A DNA stretch of 41,716 nt from Verrucomicrobiaceae bacterium UBA2429 (GCA_002343505.1 DDQZ01000081.1:2298-44013); one strand, 5' to 3'; counted from the stretch's first letter, positions 33,504-41,663 are shown. Numbers and translations are program-made. The notes: generated by a model from the letters alone, not told the origin.

Positions 33504-34655
33504 ATGAAACTGCCCAACAGTCTGACAGGACCTTCAAATCGTGGTGATGCCGCCCCGGAGTCAAGGCCATGGAAGGCTCATGGATGTCTGCCGGGCATCA
33601 TCGTGTTGATTTGGATTGGGTATCTATTCAAGCCGGCGTTCAAGGATGCGGGAGCCTTGGCGTTGGCACCCTTTGCATTCATCAGTTTCGGAACCTCTAT
33701 TGGCGTGCCGCCTTCTTGGATTATTCCAGCTTCGATTGTCATGTTGGTGACGCTTTTGGCGCTTCCTTGGCTCAGCTTGTTTGCAAGCTCTGTCCGAACG
33801 ACCTTTTGGTGCTCACTAACCTGTCTTTTGCTGGTATTGCTACAGATGTCCGGTTGTCAGGCCATGCTGAAAGGGTTCTCAAAACTCGCAATCCATAGTT
33901 CTAGCCAAGCCCAACGGGCTTGCGTCATGCAGCCCAGGGTTCGCAGAACCCTGGGTATCGAGTCATCCCACGTTTTCACCTCGTCGAACCCCAACGGGGT
34001 TCCGTCCGAGTCCGACCGTTCCCAGTCCTTCACCTCGTCCTCGAACTATCGCGCCATGGACGCAACTCCGTTGGGGTTGGTCGTCGGAATCGAGGGTGGT
34101 TTATCGCGTTCCCCAGGATTGTTCCAACCCTGGGCTATGATCCACAAGCCCGTTGGGTTTGGCCTGTCACCTTCCCCAATCGCCGACATGAACCACTTCA
34201 CCCGGCTTGACGTTCGCCAGCGCGCTCAAAACATCCGCCATCAGCGGCAGCAGCACCGGAACGCGATTATTGCGCGCATGAAGCACGATGAGGCCAATCG
34301 AAAAAGCCGCGACATGCTGTTGATAGATCATGTTGCCATCAATGGTGATCAGCGCATCGAACTCCAATTGTGCCCTGCGGAGCAGATTGCCATTTTTGAT
34401 TCCATTCCACCCCATGTCCTGCACCGTCAGCACAAGATGTGGAAAAAGCTGACGTTTCAGCGCCCTCGGCAGGTTCTCATCAAGCAGCAAGCGCATGATC
34501 GGACACAATCGCCAGAGCTTTGTCTTCACCCATCTCCAGCAGCGCCAATGCTTGCTCGCGGCTCACGGATGGAAAATCATCCAGGAACATCTCCATTGTG
34601 TCTCCCTCTCCAAGATACGCCTTCAGCGTGCTTATCGGCACACGAGTTCCTGTGA
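33504..34655 (+). CDS. Small membrane protein ORF running into a palindromic element
   Basis: The first about 130 residues look like a genuine small membrane protein. Hydrophobic segments include LPGIIVLIWIGYLFKPAF, AFISFGTSIGVPPSWIIPAS, IVMLVTLLALPWLSLFASS and WCSLTCLLLVLLQMSG. From about 33904 the frame enters the palindromic repeat element, and from 34167 it runs antisense through the toxin-antitoxin pair. The remaining 250 residues are therefore probably not an evolved sequence. I suspect the element removed the original C-terminus or stop. I do not recognise the family. The N-terminal part is plausible; the full-length product is doubtful. Confidence 0.35.
   Translation: MKLPNSLTGPSNRGDAAPESRPWKAHGCLPGIIVLIWIGYLFKPAFKDAGALALAPFAFISFGTSIGVPPSWIIPASIVMLVTLLALPWLSLFASSVRTTFWCSLTCLLLVLLQMSGCQAMLKGFSKLAIHSSSQAQRACVMQPRVRRTLGIESSHVFTSSNPNGVPSESDRSQSFTSSSNYRAMDATPLGLVVGIEGGLSRSPGLFQPWAMIHKPVGFGLSPSPIADMNHFTRLDVRQRAQNIRHQRQQHRNAIIARMKHDEANRKSRDMLLIDHVAINGDQRIELQLCPAEQIAIFDSIPPHVLHRQHKMWKKLTFQRPRQVLIKQQAHDRTQSPELCLHPSPAAPMLARGSRMENHPGTSPLCLPLQDTPSACLSAHEFL
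33904..34163. repeat. 260-bp nested palindromic element with six mirrored hairpins
   Basis: The outer arms match 18 of 19 bases (33904-33922 versus 34145-34163 reverse complement). Each half holds three small hairpins in mirrored order. The first is CAAGCCC-AAC-GGGCTTG (33906-33922). The second is CCCAGGGTT-CGCAG-AACCCTGGG (33933-33955). The third is GAACCCC-AAC-GGGGTTC (33986-34002). Their partners are CAACTCC-GTT-GGGGTTG (34063-34079), CCCAGGATT/AACCCTGGG (34112-34134) and CAAGCCC-GTT-GGGTTTG (34145-34161). There is no transposase. It resembles a MITE or REP-type assembly. Confidence 0.85.
34167..34496 (-). CDS. DUF5615 PIN-like toxin
   Basis: This is a 109-residue protein. The start MRLLLDENLPRALKRQL carries the DEN acidic motif of PIN-like nucleases of DUF5615. 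HLVLTVQDMGWNGIKNGNLL and FDALITIDGNMIYQQ give the further acidic positions. Family proteins are putative RNases and toxins paired with DUF433 antitoxins. The 34529 start adds eleven residues and is less likely. It begins inside the upstream DUF433 gene (17-base overlap), so the two are translationally coupled. The 3' end stops 4 bases from the palindromic element, suggesting that the element borders the module. Confidence 0.85.
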   Translation of the reverse strand: MRLLLDENLPRALKRQLFPHLVLTVQDMGWNGIKNGNLLRRAQLEFDALITIDGNMIYQQHVAAFSIGLIVLHARNNRVPVLLPLMADVLSALANVKPGEVVHVGDWGR

Positions 34656-34713
34656 AACAAGGCGTTCCGCTCATTCGCTCCGGGTCTATCCAAACAATCT
34701 GATCTGCATTCAT
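34480..34713 (-). CDS. DUF433 antitoxin
   Basis: This is a 77-residue DUF433 protein. IVWIDPERMSGTPCFTGTRV is the family signature, followed by PISTLKAYLGEGDTMEMFLD and DFPSVSREQALALLEMGEDK, which form the small helical antitoxin fold. It would neutralise the downstream DUF5615 PIN-like toxin and possibly repress its own transcription. Its ATG (34713-34711) and the ATG of the divergent cytochrome/WD40 gene (34712-34714) share the same CATG. The leader of each gene must therefore lie within the coding sequence of the other. Confidence 0.87.
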   Translation of the reverse strand: MNADQIVWIDPERMSGTPCFTGTRVPISTLKAYLGEGDTMEMFLDDFPSVSREQALALLEMGEDKALAIVSDHALAA

Positions 34714-36031
34714 GAAATTATTATCTGCCTTCCTTATCTTGATTCAAGCGTTGCTTTTTTGTGTCTCCACCCATGCCCAAACCGTGGACTACACGAAGCA
34801 GATCGCGCCGCTGTGGGACACCTACTGCGTCGATTGCCACAGCGCGGACGATGCGGATGGCGAGTTCGCGTTGGACACGTTTGCGGCACTGATGAAGGGC
34901 GGCGAGGAAGGCGCGGCGATCGTGGCGGGGAAGGCGGACGAGTCGCTGCTGGTGAAGTTTCTCGAAGGGCGCTCGGGTCGCGGCGGGAAGAATGAATTCA
35001 TGCCACCGGGCAAGCGCGAGAAGCTGAAGGAGGAGGAGATCGCGCTCATCAAGGCGTGGATCAACGCGGGCGCGAAAGGCCCGCTCGTCGCAGACGCGAA
35101 GCCGATGCCGAAAGAGGTCATCACGCCGAAAATCGCGCCCACCGTGCCGCCGAAGCGCTCGATCCAGGGGGTGGCGTTTTCGCCGAAGGCGCAGCTCATC
35201 GCCACGGCACGCTACGGCGAGGTCGAACTCGTCAATCCGGTCAATCAAGTCACCGTTCGGAAACTCACCGGCTTCACCGGCAAGGTCAACGCGGTCGCCT
35301 TTTCGCCCGATGGCGAAACGGTGTATGCCGCCGGTGGCGAGGCGGGCATCGTGGGCATCGTGCGGAGCTGGAAAACGAGCGACGGCACGGCGCTACGCTC
35401 GTTTGAAGGCCACACGGATGCGGCGTATGCGCTGGCGGTTTCGCCAGATGGCAAATTCATCGCCACGGGTGCCTACGATCAGAAAATCCGCCTGTGGGAC
35501 ACCGCGACCGGCAAGGAGGTCGCGCTGCTCAAAGGTCACAACGGCGCGGTGAACGGTCTCAGCTTCCGCCCCGATGGCAAAGTGCTCGCCAGTGCCAGCG
35601 CGGACCGCACGGTGAAGCTGTGGAGCATTCCGACCGGTCAGCGACTCGACACGCTCTCGCAGCCGACGAAGGAGCAGACGAGCGTCGTCTTCAGCGCCGA
35701 TGGCAAAACGCTTTTCGCCGGCGGTGGCGACAATCGCATCCGCGTGTGGTCGATCAGTGCCGCGGCGAAGGAAGGCACGAACAAGATCCTCACCAGCCGC
35801 TTCGCGCATGAAGGCGGTCTCTTGAACCTCGCGCTCTCTGCCGATGGCAAACTGCTCGCCTCCACCGCGACGGACAAAACGCTCAAACTCTGGAACACCG
35901 CCGACCTCACCGAAAAACTCCTCCTCGAAAAACAACCCGACTGGTCCTCCGCCCTCGCCTTCACCGACAAAGCCCAACTCATCGCGGGTCGCGTGGACGG
36001 CACTTGGAGCGTGTATGAGGCAGCCAGGTAG
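34712..36031 (+). CDS. Exported c-type cytochrome fused to WD40 repeats
   Basis: This is a 439-residue protein. The signal peptide is MKLLSAFLILIQALLFCVST with cleavage after HAQ. A planctomycete-type cytochrome C domain has YCVDCHSADD (Cys39, Cys42, His43) and NEFMPPGKREKL. From about residue 145 some six or seven WD40-type blades follow, for example VNAVAFSPDGETVYAAGGE, YALAVSPDGKFIATGAYDQK, IRLWDTATGKEVALLKGH and ASASADRTVKLWSIPTG. Such fusions are regular members of DUF1501/PSD clusters in this phylum and may be periplasmic electron-transfer or scaffold proteins (inference). There is no room for its own promoter outside the antisense antitoxin gene because the two start codons overlap. 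Confidence 0.9.
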   Translation: MKLLSAFLILIQALLFCVSTHAQTVDYTKQIAPLWDTYCVDCHSADDADGEFALDTFAALMKGGEEGAAIVAGKADESLLVKFLEGRSGRGGKNEFMPPGKREKLKEEEIALIKAWINAGAKGPLVADAKPMPKEVITPKIAPTVPPKRSIQGVAFSPKAQLIATARYGEVELVNPVNQVTVRKLTGFTGKVNAVAFSPDGETVYAAGGEAGIVGIVRSWKTSDGTALRSFEGHTDAAYALAVSPDGKFIATGAYDQKIRLWDTATGKEVALLKGHNGAVNGLSFRPDGKVLASASADRTVKLWSIPTGQRLDTLSQPTKEQTSVVFSADGKTLFAGGGDNRIRVWSISAAAKEGTNKILTSRFAHEGGLLNLALSADGKLLASTATDKTLKLWNTADLTEKLLLEKQPDWSSALAFTDKAQLIAGRVDGTWSVYEAAR

Positions 36032-36067
36032 CTTCGGTTGAGAATCCATGAGTGGCGCTCCAATGGT

Positions 36068-36095
36068 TTGCATTTGGTTTTACCATTTGTATAGT
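36068..36095 (+). promoter_or_regulatory. Candidate promoter of the ATPase gene
   Basis: TTGCAT (36068-36073) and TATAGT (36090-36095) are 16 bases apart in a short AT-rich stretch, 8 bases before the ATPase ATG. A transcript from it would be nearly leaderless. This is a pattern match only. Confidence 0.35.
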
Positions 36096-36103
36096 ATGAA
36101 GGC

Positions 36104-37237
36104 ATGATAAAGCGTCCTTTTTGGCTCCAACGATTGTACTCCGCCTGGGCTGAGGCTCCCATCGCGTGGCTGTGTGGCGTGCGTCGCGCGGGCAAAACGA
36201 CTCTGGCCGAAAGCCTCGGAGTGGACCAGATGCTTTACCTGAACTGCGATCTGCCATCCGCCGAGGAGGTGGTGGCGGACCCGGAGTTATTCTATCGCGG
36301 CTGCGCGAAACCGGTGGTCGTTTTCGACGAGATTCACCAGCTCCGTGATCCGGCACGCGTGCTGAAGATCGGCGCGGATGCCTTTCCAAAGCTGAAAATC
36401 CTCGCCACGGGGTCATCCACGCTCGCAGCCAGCAAGAAATTCCGCGACACGCTCACGGGACGGAAACGGCTGGTGCATCTGACGCCGGTGCTGTGGGACG
36501 AGCTGGGCGTCTTTGATGTGACGCTGCAGCAGCGGCTCTTCCACGGCGGCCTGCCGCCCGCCATGCTGGCGGAGTCGAAGAAACCGTCGCTTTACCGCGA
36601 ATGGCTGGACTCCTTCTTCGCCCGCGACATCCAACGACTCTTTGGCTTTCGGGACATGAACCGCTTCAACACGCTGTTTGAATACCTGCTCAAGCAAAGC
36701 GGCGGCCAGTTTGAGGTGACAAAGACGGCCACGGCGCTCGGCATCACGCGTCCCACGGTGGAGAGCCATGTCAGCGCGCTGGAGATCACCCAGGCCATGA
36801 CGCTCGTGCGGCCATTCCATGGCGGCGGCCTGAACGAGCTGGTGAAGCAGCCGAAAATCTATGCCTTCGACACCGGCTTCGTGAGCTTTGCCCGAGGCTG
36901 GGATCCGCTGCGGCAGGAGGATTTCGGCCTGCTGTGGGAGCACCTCGTGCTGGAGCATCTCCAGGCACACTTTCCAGACACGCAGCCGCTCTACTGGCGT
37001 GACAAGCAGGGCCGCGAGATCGACTTCGTCCTGCCGCGAGGCCGCGACGCGGTGGATGTAATCGAGTGCAAATGGAGCAGCAAAGCCTTCGATGGAGCCG
37101 CCCTGGGCGTCTTCCGCAGCTACTACCCGGAAGGCAAAAACTACCTGCTCACACCCTCCACCGCGCCCGCGCATCTGAAGCGCTTCGGCCCGCATGAGGT
37201 GATGGTGTGCAACCCGTCGGCGCTGAAGCCAGAGTGA
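36104..37237 (+). CDS. AAA ATPase with C-terminal DUF4143 domain
   Basis: This is a 377-residue protein. Walker A is GVRRAGKTTLAE (Lys31) and Walker B is VVVFDEIHQL (Asp75, Glu76), followed by ILATGSSTLAASKKFRDTLT with the sensor Ser/Thr. A winged-helix-like middle (FEVTKTATALGITRPTVESH) and the C-terminal DUF4143 part follow, the latter with YWRDKQGREIDFVLPRG and DVIECKW, a nuclease-like E-x-K pattern. These proteins are widespread, often horizontally mobile, and their function is unclear; proposals include toxin-like or defence roles. It has its own AT-rich promoter-like region and separates the WD40 and PPC genes of the glycan-type set, consistent with insertion. Confidence 0.9.
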   Translation: MIKRPFWLQRLYSAWAEAPIAWLCGVRRAGKTTLAESLGVDQMLYLNCDLPSAEEVVADPELFYRGCAKPVVVFDEIHQLRDPARVLKIGADAFPKLKILATGSSTLAASKKFRDTLTGRKRLVHLTPVLWDELGVFDVTLQQRLFHGGLPPAMLAESKKPSLYREWLDSFFARDIQRLFGFRDMNRFNTLFEYLLKQSGGQFEVTKTATALGITRPTVESHVSALEITQAMTLVRPFHGGGLNELVKQPKIYAFDTGFVSFARGWDPLRQEDFGLLWEHLVLEHLQAHFPDTQPLYWRDKQGREIDFVLPRGRDAVDVIECKWSSKAFDGAALGVFRSYYPEGKNYLLTPSTAPAHLKRFGPHEVMVCNPSALKPE

Positions 37238-37268
37238 ATCTCCCCCCAAGGAAATTCTTCAAACCCAA

Positions 37269-37312
37269 AGCGGCATCGTCCATTGAGATCACCGCGTCTT
37301 GAGGCGTAGTAC
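37269..37312 (+). promoter_or_regulatory. Shared upstream motif, copy 2 (before PPC gene)
   Basis: AGCGGCATCGTCCATT (37269-37284) is followed after 18 bases by GGCGTAGTAC (37303-37312), just 7 bases before the ATG at 37320. It duplicates the arrangement at 28826-28868. Confidence 0.45.
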
Positions 37313-37319
37313 GGCCATC

Positions 37320-39665
37320 ATGAATCGCATTCTCCTACCACTGGTCGTTTATCTTTTGGCAGGGATCTCCCACGCCCAGGCACCAGCAGCGTCCGCGAAG
37401 CCCGCCAAACCGGCCAAGCTGGAACTCACGAGCATCACGCCGCGCGCGGCGCACATCGACGGTGAGCTGCTGGTTAGTCTGGCGGGCAAAAACTTCACGG
37501 AGGACACGCAGGCGATGGCCTCGCATCCGGGTTTGAATGTGCAGATCGCGAAACAGAGCGTGAAAGCCACCAGCGCTCGTTTGAAGATCACCGCAGGTGC
37601 GGACGTGCCGCGTGGGGCTTACGACGTTTGGTTGAAAAATGCCTCCGGTGAGTCGGCGAAGCTCAAAGTGTATGCGGATGAGATTCAACCGACAGTCACG
37701 AAGGCGGCGGACTTCAAAGAGGCTCCGGTGAGCCTCGCCGCCTTGCCCGCGAGCGTGTGGGGCATGCTCACCGAGACCGGCCAGCATGACGCGTATCGTT
37801 TCACCGCGAAGGCAGGCGAGGAACTCGTGCTCGATCTCGCCGTGGCACAGGTCGGCAGCGTGGCGAAGTCGCCGACGCTGGAGATTGTGAACGCGAATCA
37901 CACCGTGCTCGCCGTGAATCGCGGGCTCGACAGCGGCAGCGATCCGTTTCTCGCGTGGAAAGCGCCTGCGGATGGCGATTATCACATCCTCGTGAGCAAC
38001 ACGACGATGGATGGCAGCGCGGGGCATGTGTATCGGCTCACAATCGGAGCGTTGCCGTTCGTCACGAGCTGGTCGCCGCTCACTGCGCAGGTGGGGAAGG
38101 AGACGAAGGTCACGCTTATCGGCCATCATCTCGGCGACAAGGCCACGGTGACGATGAAGGCGGACAAAGAAGGCATCACGAACGTGCCGCTCGATGCCAA
38201 GGCGTTGCGTTTTCGCACGATGCCATCGCTGCGCTTGAGTGCACTGGCGCAGGTGAGTGAGGTGGAGGGAAATGACGACCTCGCGAAGGCGCAGGTGGTG
38301 TCATCTTCGTCGAACATCAACGGTTTGCTCGCCAAGGCGGGCGACACCGATCACTTCGCCTTCGATGCCAAAAAAGGCCAGACGTGGATCATCGAGACGC
38401 TCGCGGCTCAAGCGGGCTCGCCGGCGGATACGAAGCTCGAAGTGCTGCACCCCGATGGCAAACCGGTCGCTCGGTTGCTCATGCAGGCCGTGCGGGACAG
38501 CTACAACAACTTCCGCAGCGTCGATGCCAACAACCCGGACATCCGCCTGCAAAACTGGGAGGAGATGGAGCTCAATGAGTATGTGTGGTTCAATGGCGAT
38601 GTGATGAAGATCATCCGCATGCCGCGTGGACCGGACGGCGGCTGCTTCTTCTATGTCAGCGATGGCAAACGCCGCGCTTACTTCGACACCAGCGCCACCT
38701 CGCACTCGCTCGATGAACCGTGCTACGTCGTGGAGCCGTATCCGCTCGGCAGCACCATCGCCGCGAATGGCTTGCCGATTTTCACGCTGAACTATCAAAA
38801 CGACGACAGCGGCGACCGCAAAATCGGCCGCGACTCGCGGCTGACCTTCACCGCGCCTGCCGATGGCCGTTTCGTCGTCCGAGTCACCGATACGCGCGGC
38901 TGGGGCGGCGAACGCTTTGTGTATTCACTCGCCATCCGCGAGCCGAAACCCGACTTCAGCGTCAAACTCGCCGGCATGAACCCTACCGTGATGCCCGGAG
39001 CCTCCGTCGGCTTTTCGTTCCGTGCCGACCGACAGGACAACTTCGACGATCCCATTCAAATCGACATCACCGGCGTGCCTGCGGGTTATTGGGCCACGTC
39101 GCCGCTCATCATCGAGGCCGGTCACGACCTCATCAGCGGCTCGCTTCATGCCATGCCCGATGCCGCGAAGGACGCCGATTGGTCCAAACTCAAAATCACC
39201 GCCACCTCCAAAGGCCTCAAACACGACGCCGGAAACTTCGGCAAGGTCACGCTCGGCGCGAAACCGAAGTTCATCATCGTTTTGGAGCCAGATGCCGGTG
39301 GCAAGCCCGTCATGCGCGATCCCGCCGCCGAAACGAAGCCGCTGGAGCTCACCCTCGCTCCCGGTCAGACCGTGAAGGCGTGGCTGCGGGCCGTTCGTGA
39401 GGACAGCAAAGACCTCCTCAGCCTCGACGTGCATGGCTTGCCCCACGGCGTCATCATTGACGACATCGGCCTCAACGGCGTCCAAATCCGCTCCGGCGAA
39501 AACGAGCGCCCCATCTTCTTCCGCGCAGCGAACTGGATGACGGAATGCGAGAGCCTCTGCCACGGCGCCATCAGCTCCGCGCGCAACGAGCACGACAGCG
39601 CCGGCCTTCAGACGAGCTTCCCGATCCTCATGAAGATCCGGAAGTCCGGAGTGGCGGTGAGGTAG
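37320..39665 (+). CDS. Exported PPC-domain protein of DUF1501/PSD clusters
   Basis: This is a 781-residue secreted protein. The signal peptide MNRILLPLVVYLLAGISHAQ is followed by an IPT/TIG-like domain (TSITPRAAHIDGELLVSLAG). Two PPC-type beta domains come next: GMLTETGQHDAYRFTAKAGE with PADGDYHILVSNTT, and GLLAKAGDTDHFAFDAKKGQ. A later adhesin-like part contains NWEEMELNEYVWFNGDVMKI and PCYVVEPYPLGSTIAANGL, a block conserved in these proteins. There is no enzymatic motif, so it is probably a binding or surface component. It is the fourth member of the second cluster, isolated from its partners by the ATPase gene but carrying the same upstream motif as the first member. The 37299 start is rejected because it precedes the signal peptide. 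Confidence 0.85.
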   Translation: MNRILLPLVVYLLAGISHAQAPAASAKPAKPAKLELTSITPRAAHIDGELLVSLAGKNFTEDTQAMASHPGLNVQIAKQSVKATSARLKITAGADVPRGAYDVWLKNASGESAKLKVYADEIQPTVTKAADFKEAPVSLAALPASVWGMLTETGQHDAYRFTAKAGEELVLDLAVAQVGSVAKSPTLEIVNANHTVLAVNRGLDSGSDPFLAWKAPADGDYHILVSNTTMDGSAGHVYRLTIGALPFVTSWSPLTAQVGKETKVTLIGHHLGDKATVTMKADKEGITNVPLDAKALRFRTMPSLRLSALAQVSEVEGNDDLAKAQVVSSSSNINGLLAKAGDTDHFAFDAKKGQTWIIETLAAQAGSPADTKLEVLHPDGKPVARLLMQAVRDSYNNFRSVDANNPDIRLQNWEEMELNEYVWFNGDVMKIIRMPRGPDGGCFFYVSDGKRRAYFDTSATSHSLDEPCYVVEPYPLGSTIAANGLPIFTLNYQNDDSGDRKIGRDSRLTFTAPADGRFVVRVTDTRGWGGERFVYSLAIREPKPDFSVKLAGMNPTVMPGASVGFSFRADRQDNFDDPIQIDITGVPAGYWATSPLIIEAGHDLISGSLHAMPDAAKDADWSKLKITATSKGLKHDAGNFGKVTLGAKPKFIIVLEPDAGGKPVMRDPAAETKPLELTLAPGQTVKAWLRAVREDSKDLLSLDVHGLPHGVIIDDIGLNGVQIRSGENERPIFFRAANWMTECESLCHGAISSARNEHDSAGLQTSFPILMKIRKSGVAVR

Positions 39666-39773
39666 GCCGGCATTCGTTGAGCACAGGGCATGGTGGCGCG
39701 TAAATCCGGGATGGAGGCTGCTTGAGGCAGGTTTGTTTTTGCACACCGGCTCCAGAGGGCCTACTCCCTGCCC

Positions 39774-40535
39774 ATGCCTTCGCCGCCACTGCTGCCCTGC
39801 CACCAGGCCCATGACACCCGCGCCCTCATGGCGGGCTGGCGCGCGGTGGCGCGGGAGTGCGGTCTGCGGCGGCATGTGCTCGCCGACGTGGCGGGCGAGG
39901 AAATCCTATGGCTGGAGTCCGCGCCCGCGCGGCGGCGGGACGCGCCCGCTTTTTACCTGTCCGCCGGAGTCCACGGCGACGAAGCGGGAGCCGCCTGGGG
40001 GCTGCTGGCCTGGGCGCGGGAAAACGCGGCCTGGCTGTCCGCCCACCCCGCCGTCCTGCTGCCCTGCTTGAATCCGCGCGGCCTGGCCGCCAACACGCGC
40101 GCGGACCATCGCGGGCTGGATTTGAACCGCCGTTTTCATCTTGAGGATGACGACCTGAGCGGTCCCTGGCGCAGCCTGGTCCGCGCGCGCTCCTGGAGGC
40201 TGGCCCTTTGTCTGCATGAGGACTACGACGCCCAGGGCATCTACGTCTATGAGCTGGGCGCTCACCAGGGCATTCACAGCCGGGTCCTGCTGGAAAATGC
40301 CGCCCGCATTCTGCCGGCGGACTCGCGCCGGCGCATTGACGGGTCTGTCGCGCGCGGCGGGGTCATCCGCCGCCGCCGGCTGCCGCTGCATCTGCCAGGG
40401 CTGCCCGAGGCGGTGGTGCTGCACCAGCTCGGCTGTCCGCTGACGCTGACTTTCGAGACGCCCTCCGAGTTCGGGCTGGATGACCGGGTGCGGGCGCACG
40501 CGGCTTTCATCCCGGCGGCGCTGGCCGGGGCGTGA
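39774..40535 (+). CDS. M14-family zinc carboxypeptidase / amidase
   Basis: This is a 253-residue protein. Zinc-site residues typical of M14 are visible: His67 and Glu70 in SAGVHGDEAG, the substrate Arg in GLDLNRRF (Arg119 or 120), zinc His148 in LCLHEDYD, and the catalytic Glu228 in LTFETPSEFG. Small members without a signal peptide often act on murein peptides or on N-acyl/succinyl amino acids (MpaA or AstE/AspA types); the exact substrate cannot be set. The ATG at 39774 follows CCCTGCCC with no SD. The 108-base gap upstream shows no clear promoter. It ends 4 bases from the convergent isomerase-like gene, with no hairpin between them. Confidence 0.8.
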   Translation: MPSPPLLPCHQAHDTRALMAGWRAVARECGLRRHVLADVAGEEILWLESAPARRRDAPAFYLSAGVHGDEAGAAWGLLAWARENAAWLSAHPAVLLPCLNPRGLAANTRADHRGLDLNRRFHLEDDDLSGPWRSLVRARSWRLALCLHEDYDAQGIYVYELGAHQGIHSRVLLENAARILPADSRRRIDGSVARGGVIRRRRLPLHLPGLPEAVVLHQLGCPLTLTFETPSEFGLDDRVRAHAAFIPAALAGA

Positions 40536-40539
40536 CGCC

Positions 40540-41502
40540 TCAGGCCAGCAGCGCGCGGATTTCCTCCAGCGCCTGCTTGGTGCGTTTGATGCCCTCCATC
40601 TCCGGGTGCTTGTCGCCCTCGTATTCGATGCCGATGTAGCCCCGGTAGCCCGCTGCCACGACGATCTTGATCAGGCGCTCGAAGTCGAGCGTCATCTCCC
40701 GCCCCTCGCGCCGGTCCTCGGTGTAGAATTTGCCCGCGCCCGTGTCCCAGTCGTAGGCTTTGGCGCTCATGGCCTGCTTCACCCAGGGCATGAACTCGCG
40801 CAGGCCCTTGTAGGGGTTGTAGAGCTCGCCCTTGTTGCGGTCGGTGTAAAAGTTGCCGAAATCCGGCAAAATGCCCACCCGCGGGTGGTCGGCCAGTTTC
40901 ATCACGCCGGTGAGCCACATGCCGTTGCTGGAGAGGCCGCCGTGGTTCTCCACCACGACAAAGAGGCCGCGCTTGTCCGCCTCCGCGCACAGGTTGTGCA
41001 GGCCCTCGGCGGCATGTTTCATCTGCTCCTCGTAGCTGAGCTTGGGGTCGCTGGCCGCGTTCACGCGGATGCTGTGGCAGCCCAGGCGGGCGGCGGCGTC
41101 GAGCCATTTGAGGTGGTTTTCCACCGTCTTGGCCTTCGCCGCGGCGTCGGGCGCGCCCAGGTTCCCCTCGCGGTCAACCATGATCAGCAGGCCCTTCACC
41201 CCCTCGCCATCCTGGCGCGCCTTCATCTCGTCGAGGTAGGCCTTGTCCTGCGCCTTGTCGGGGAACATCTGGTTCACATACTCCACGCCGTCAATGCCCA
41301 GGCCGCGCGCGATTTTGCAGAAGTCCAGGTGCTCCAGCGGCTCCGCGCCCGCGCGCTTGAACATGCCCTTGTTCAGCGACCACTCCGCCAGGGAGATTTG
41401 AAAAAGCGGCTCCTTGCCCTGGGCGCGCGCGCCGGTGGCCGAGGCGGCAAAGGTGGCGGCGGCGAGTTGCAGGAACTGACGGCGGGAGGAGGGTGGATTC
41501 AT
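40540..41502 (-). CDS. Tat-exported sugar phosphate isomerase/epimerase-like TIM-barrel protein
   Basis: This is a 320-residue protein. SSRRQFLQLAAATFAASATG is a Tat signal. The body is a xylose-isomerase-like TIM barrel (AP_endonuc_2): ISLAEWSLNKGMF, ARGLGIDGVEYVNQMFP, VENHGGLSSNGMWL, VGILPDFGNFYTD and YIGIEYEGDKHPEMEGIKRT. The Glu, Asp and His residues at strand ends would bind a divalent metal. In Planctomycetes and Verrucomicrobia many such proteins are exported and linked to sugar or inositol catabolism (family knowledge). The start at 41502 is preferred to 41523. About 190 bases upstream of it hold no recognisable gene, only a direct repeat near the edge. Confidence 0.85.
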   Translation of the reverse strand: MNPPSSRRQFLQLAAATFAASATGARAQGKEPLFQISLAEWSLNKGMFKRAGAEPLEHLDFCKIARGLGIDGVEYVNQMFPDKAQDKAYLDEMKARQDGEGVKGLLIMVDREGNLGAPDAAAKAKTVENHLKWLDAAARLGCHSIRVNAASDPKLSYEEQMKHAAEGLHNLCAEADKRGLFVVVENHGGLSSNGMWLTGVMKLADHPRVGILPDFGNFYTDRNKGELYNPYKGLREFMPWVKQAMSAKAYDWDTGAGKFYTEDRREGREMTLDFERLIKIVVAAGYRGYIGIEYEGDKHPEMEGIKRTKQALEEIRALLA

Positions 41503-41663
41503 AAGACGGTTGGGTTGCTCCAAAGCGGTCCGAATTCAGCCCATCCCGCCGCCTCTGGCAATGGCAAAATCCACGCGCTTATTGGCGCCTCCACTGCAAA
41601 ACCGCGCGGAAACACCCGGCCCGCCCAGGGCAAGCCGCAATCAAAACCCCACTCCGGCGCTTG

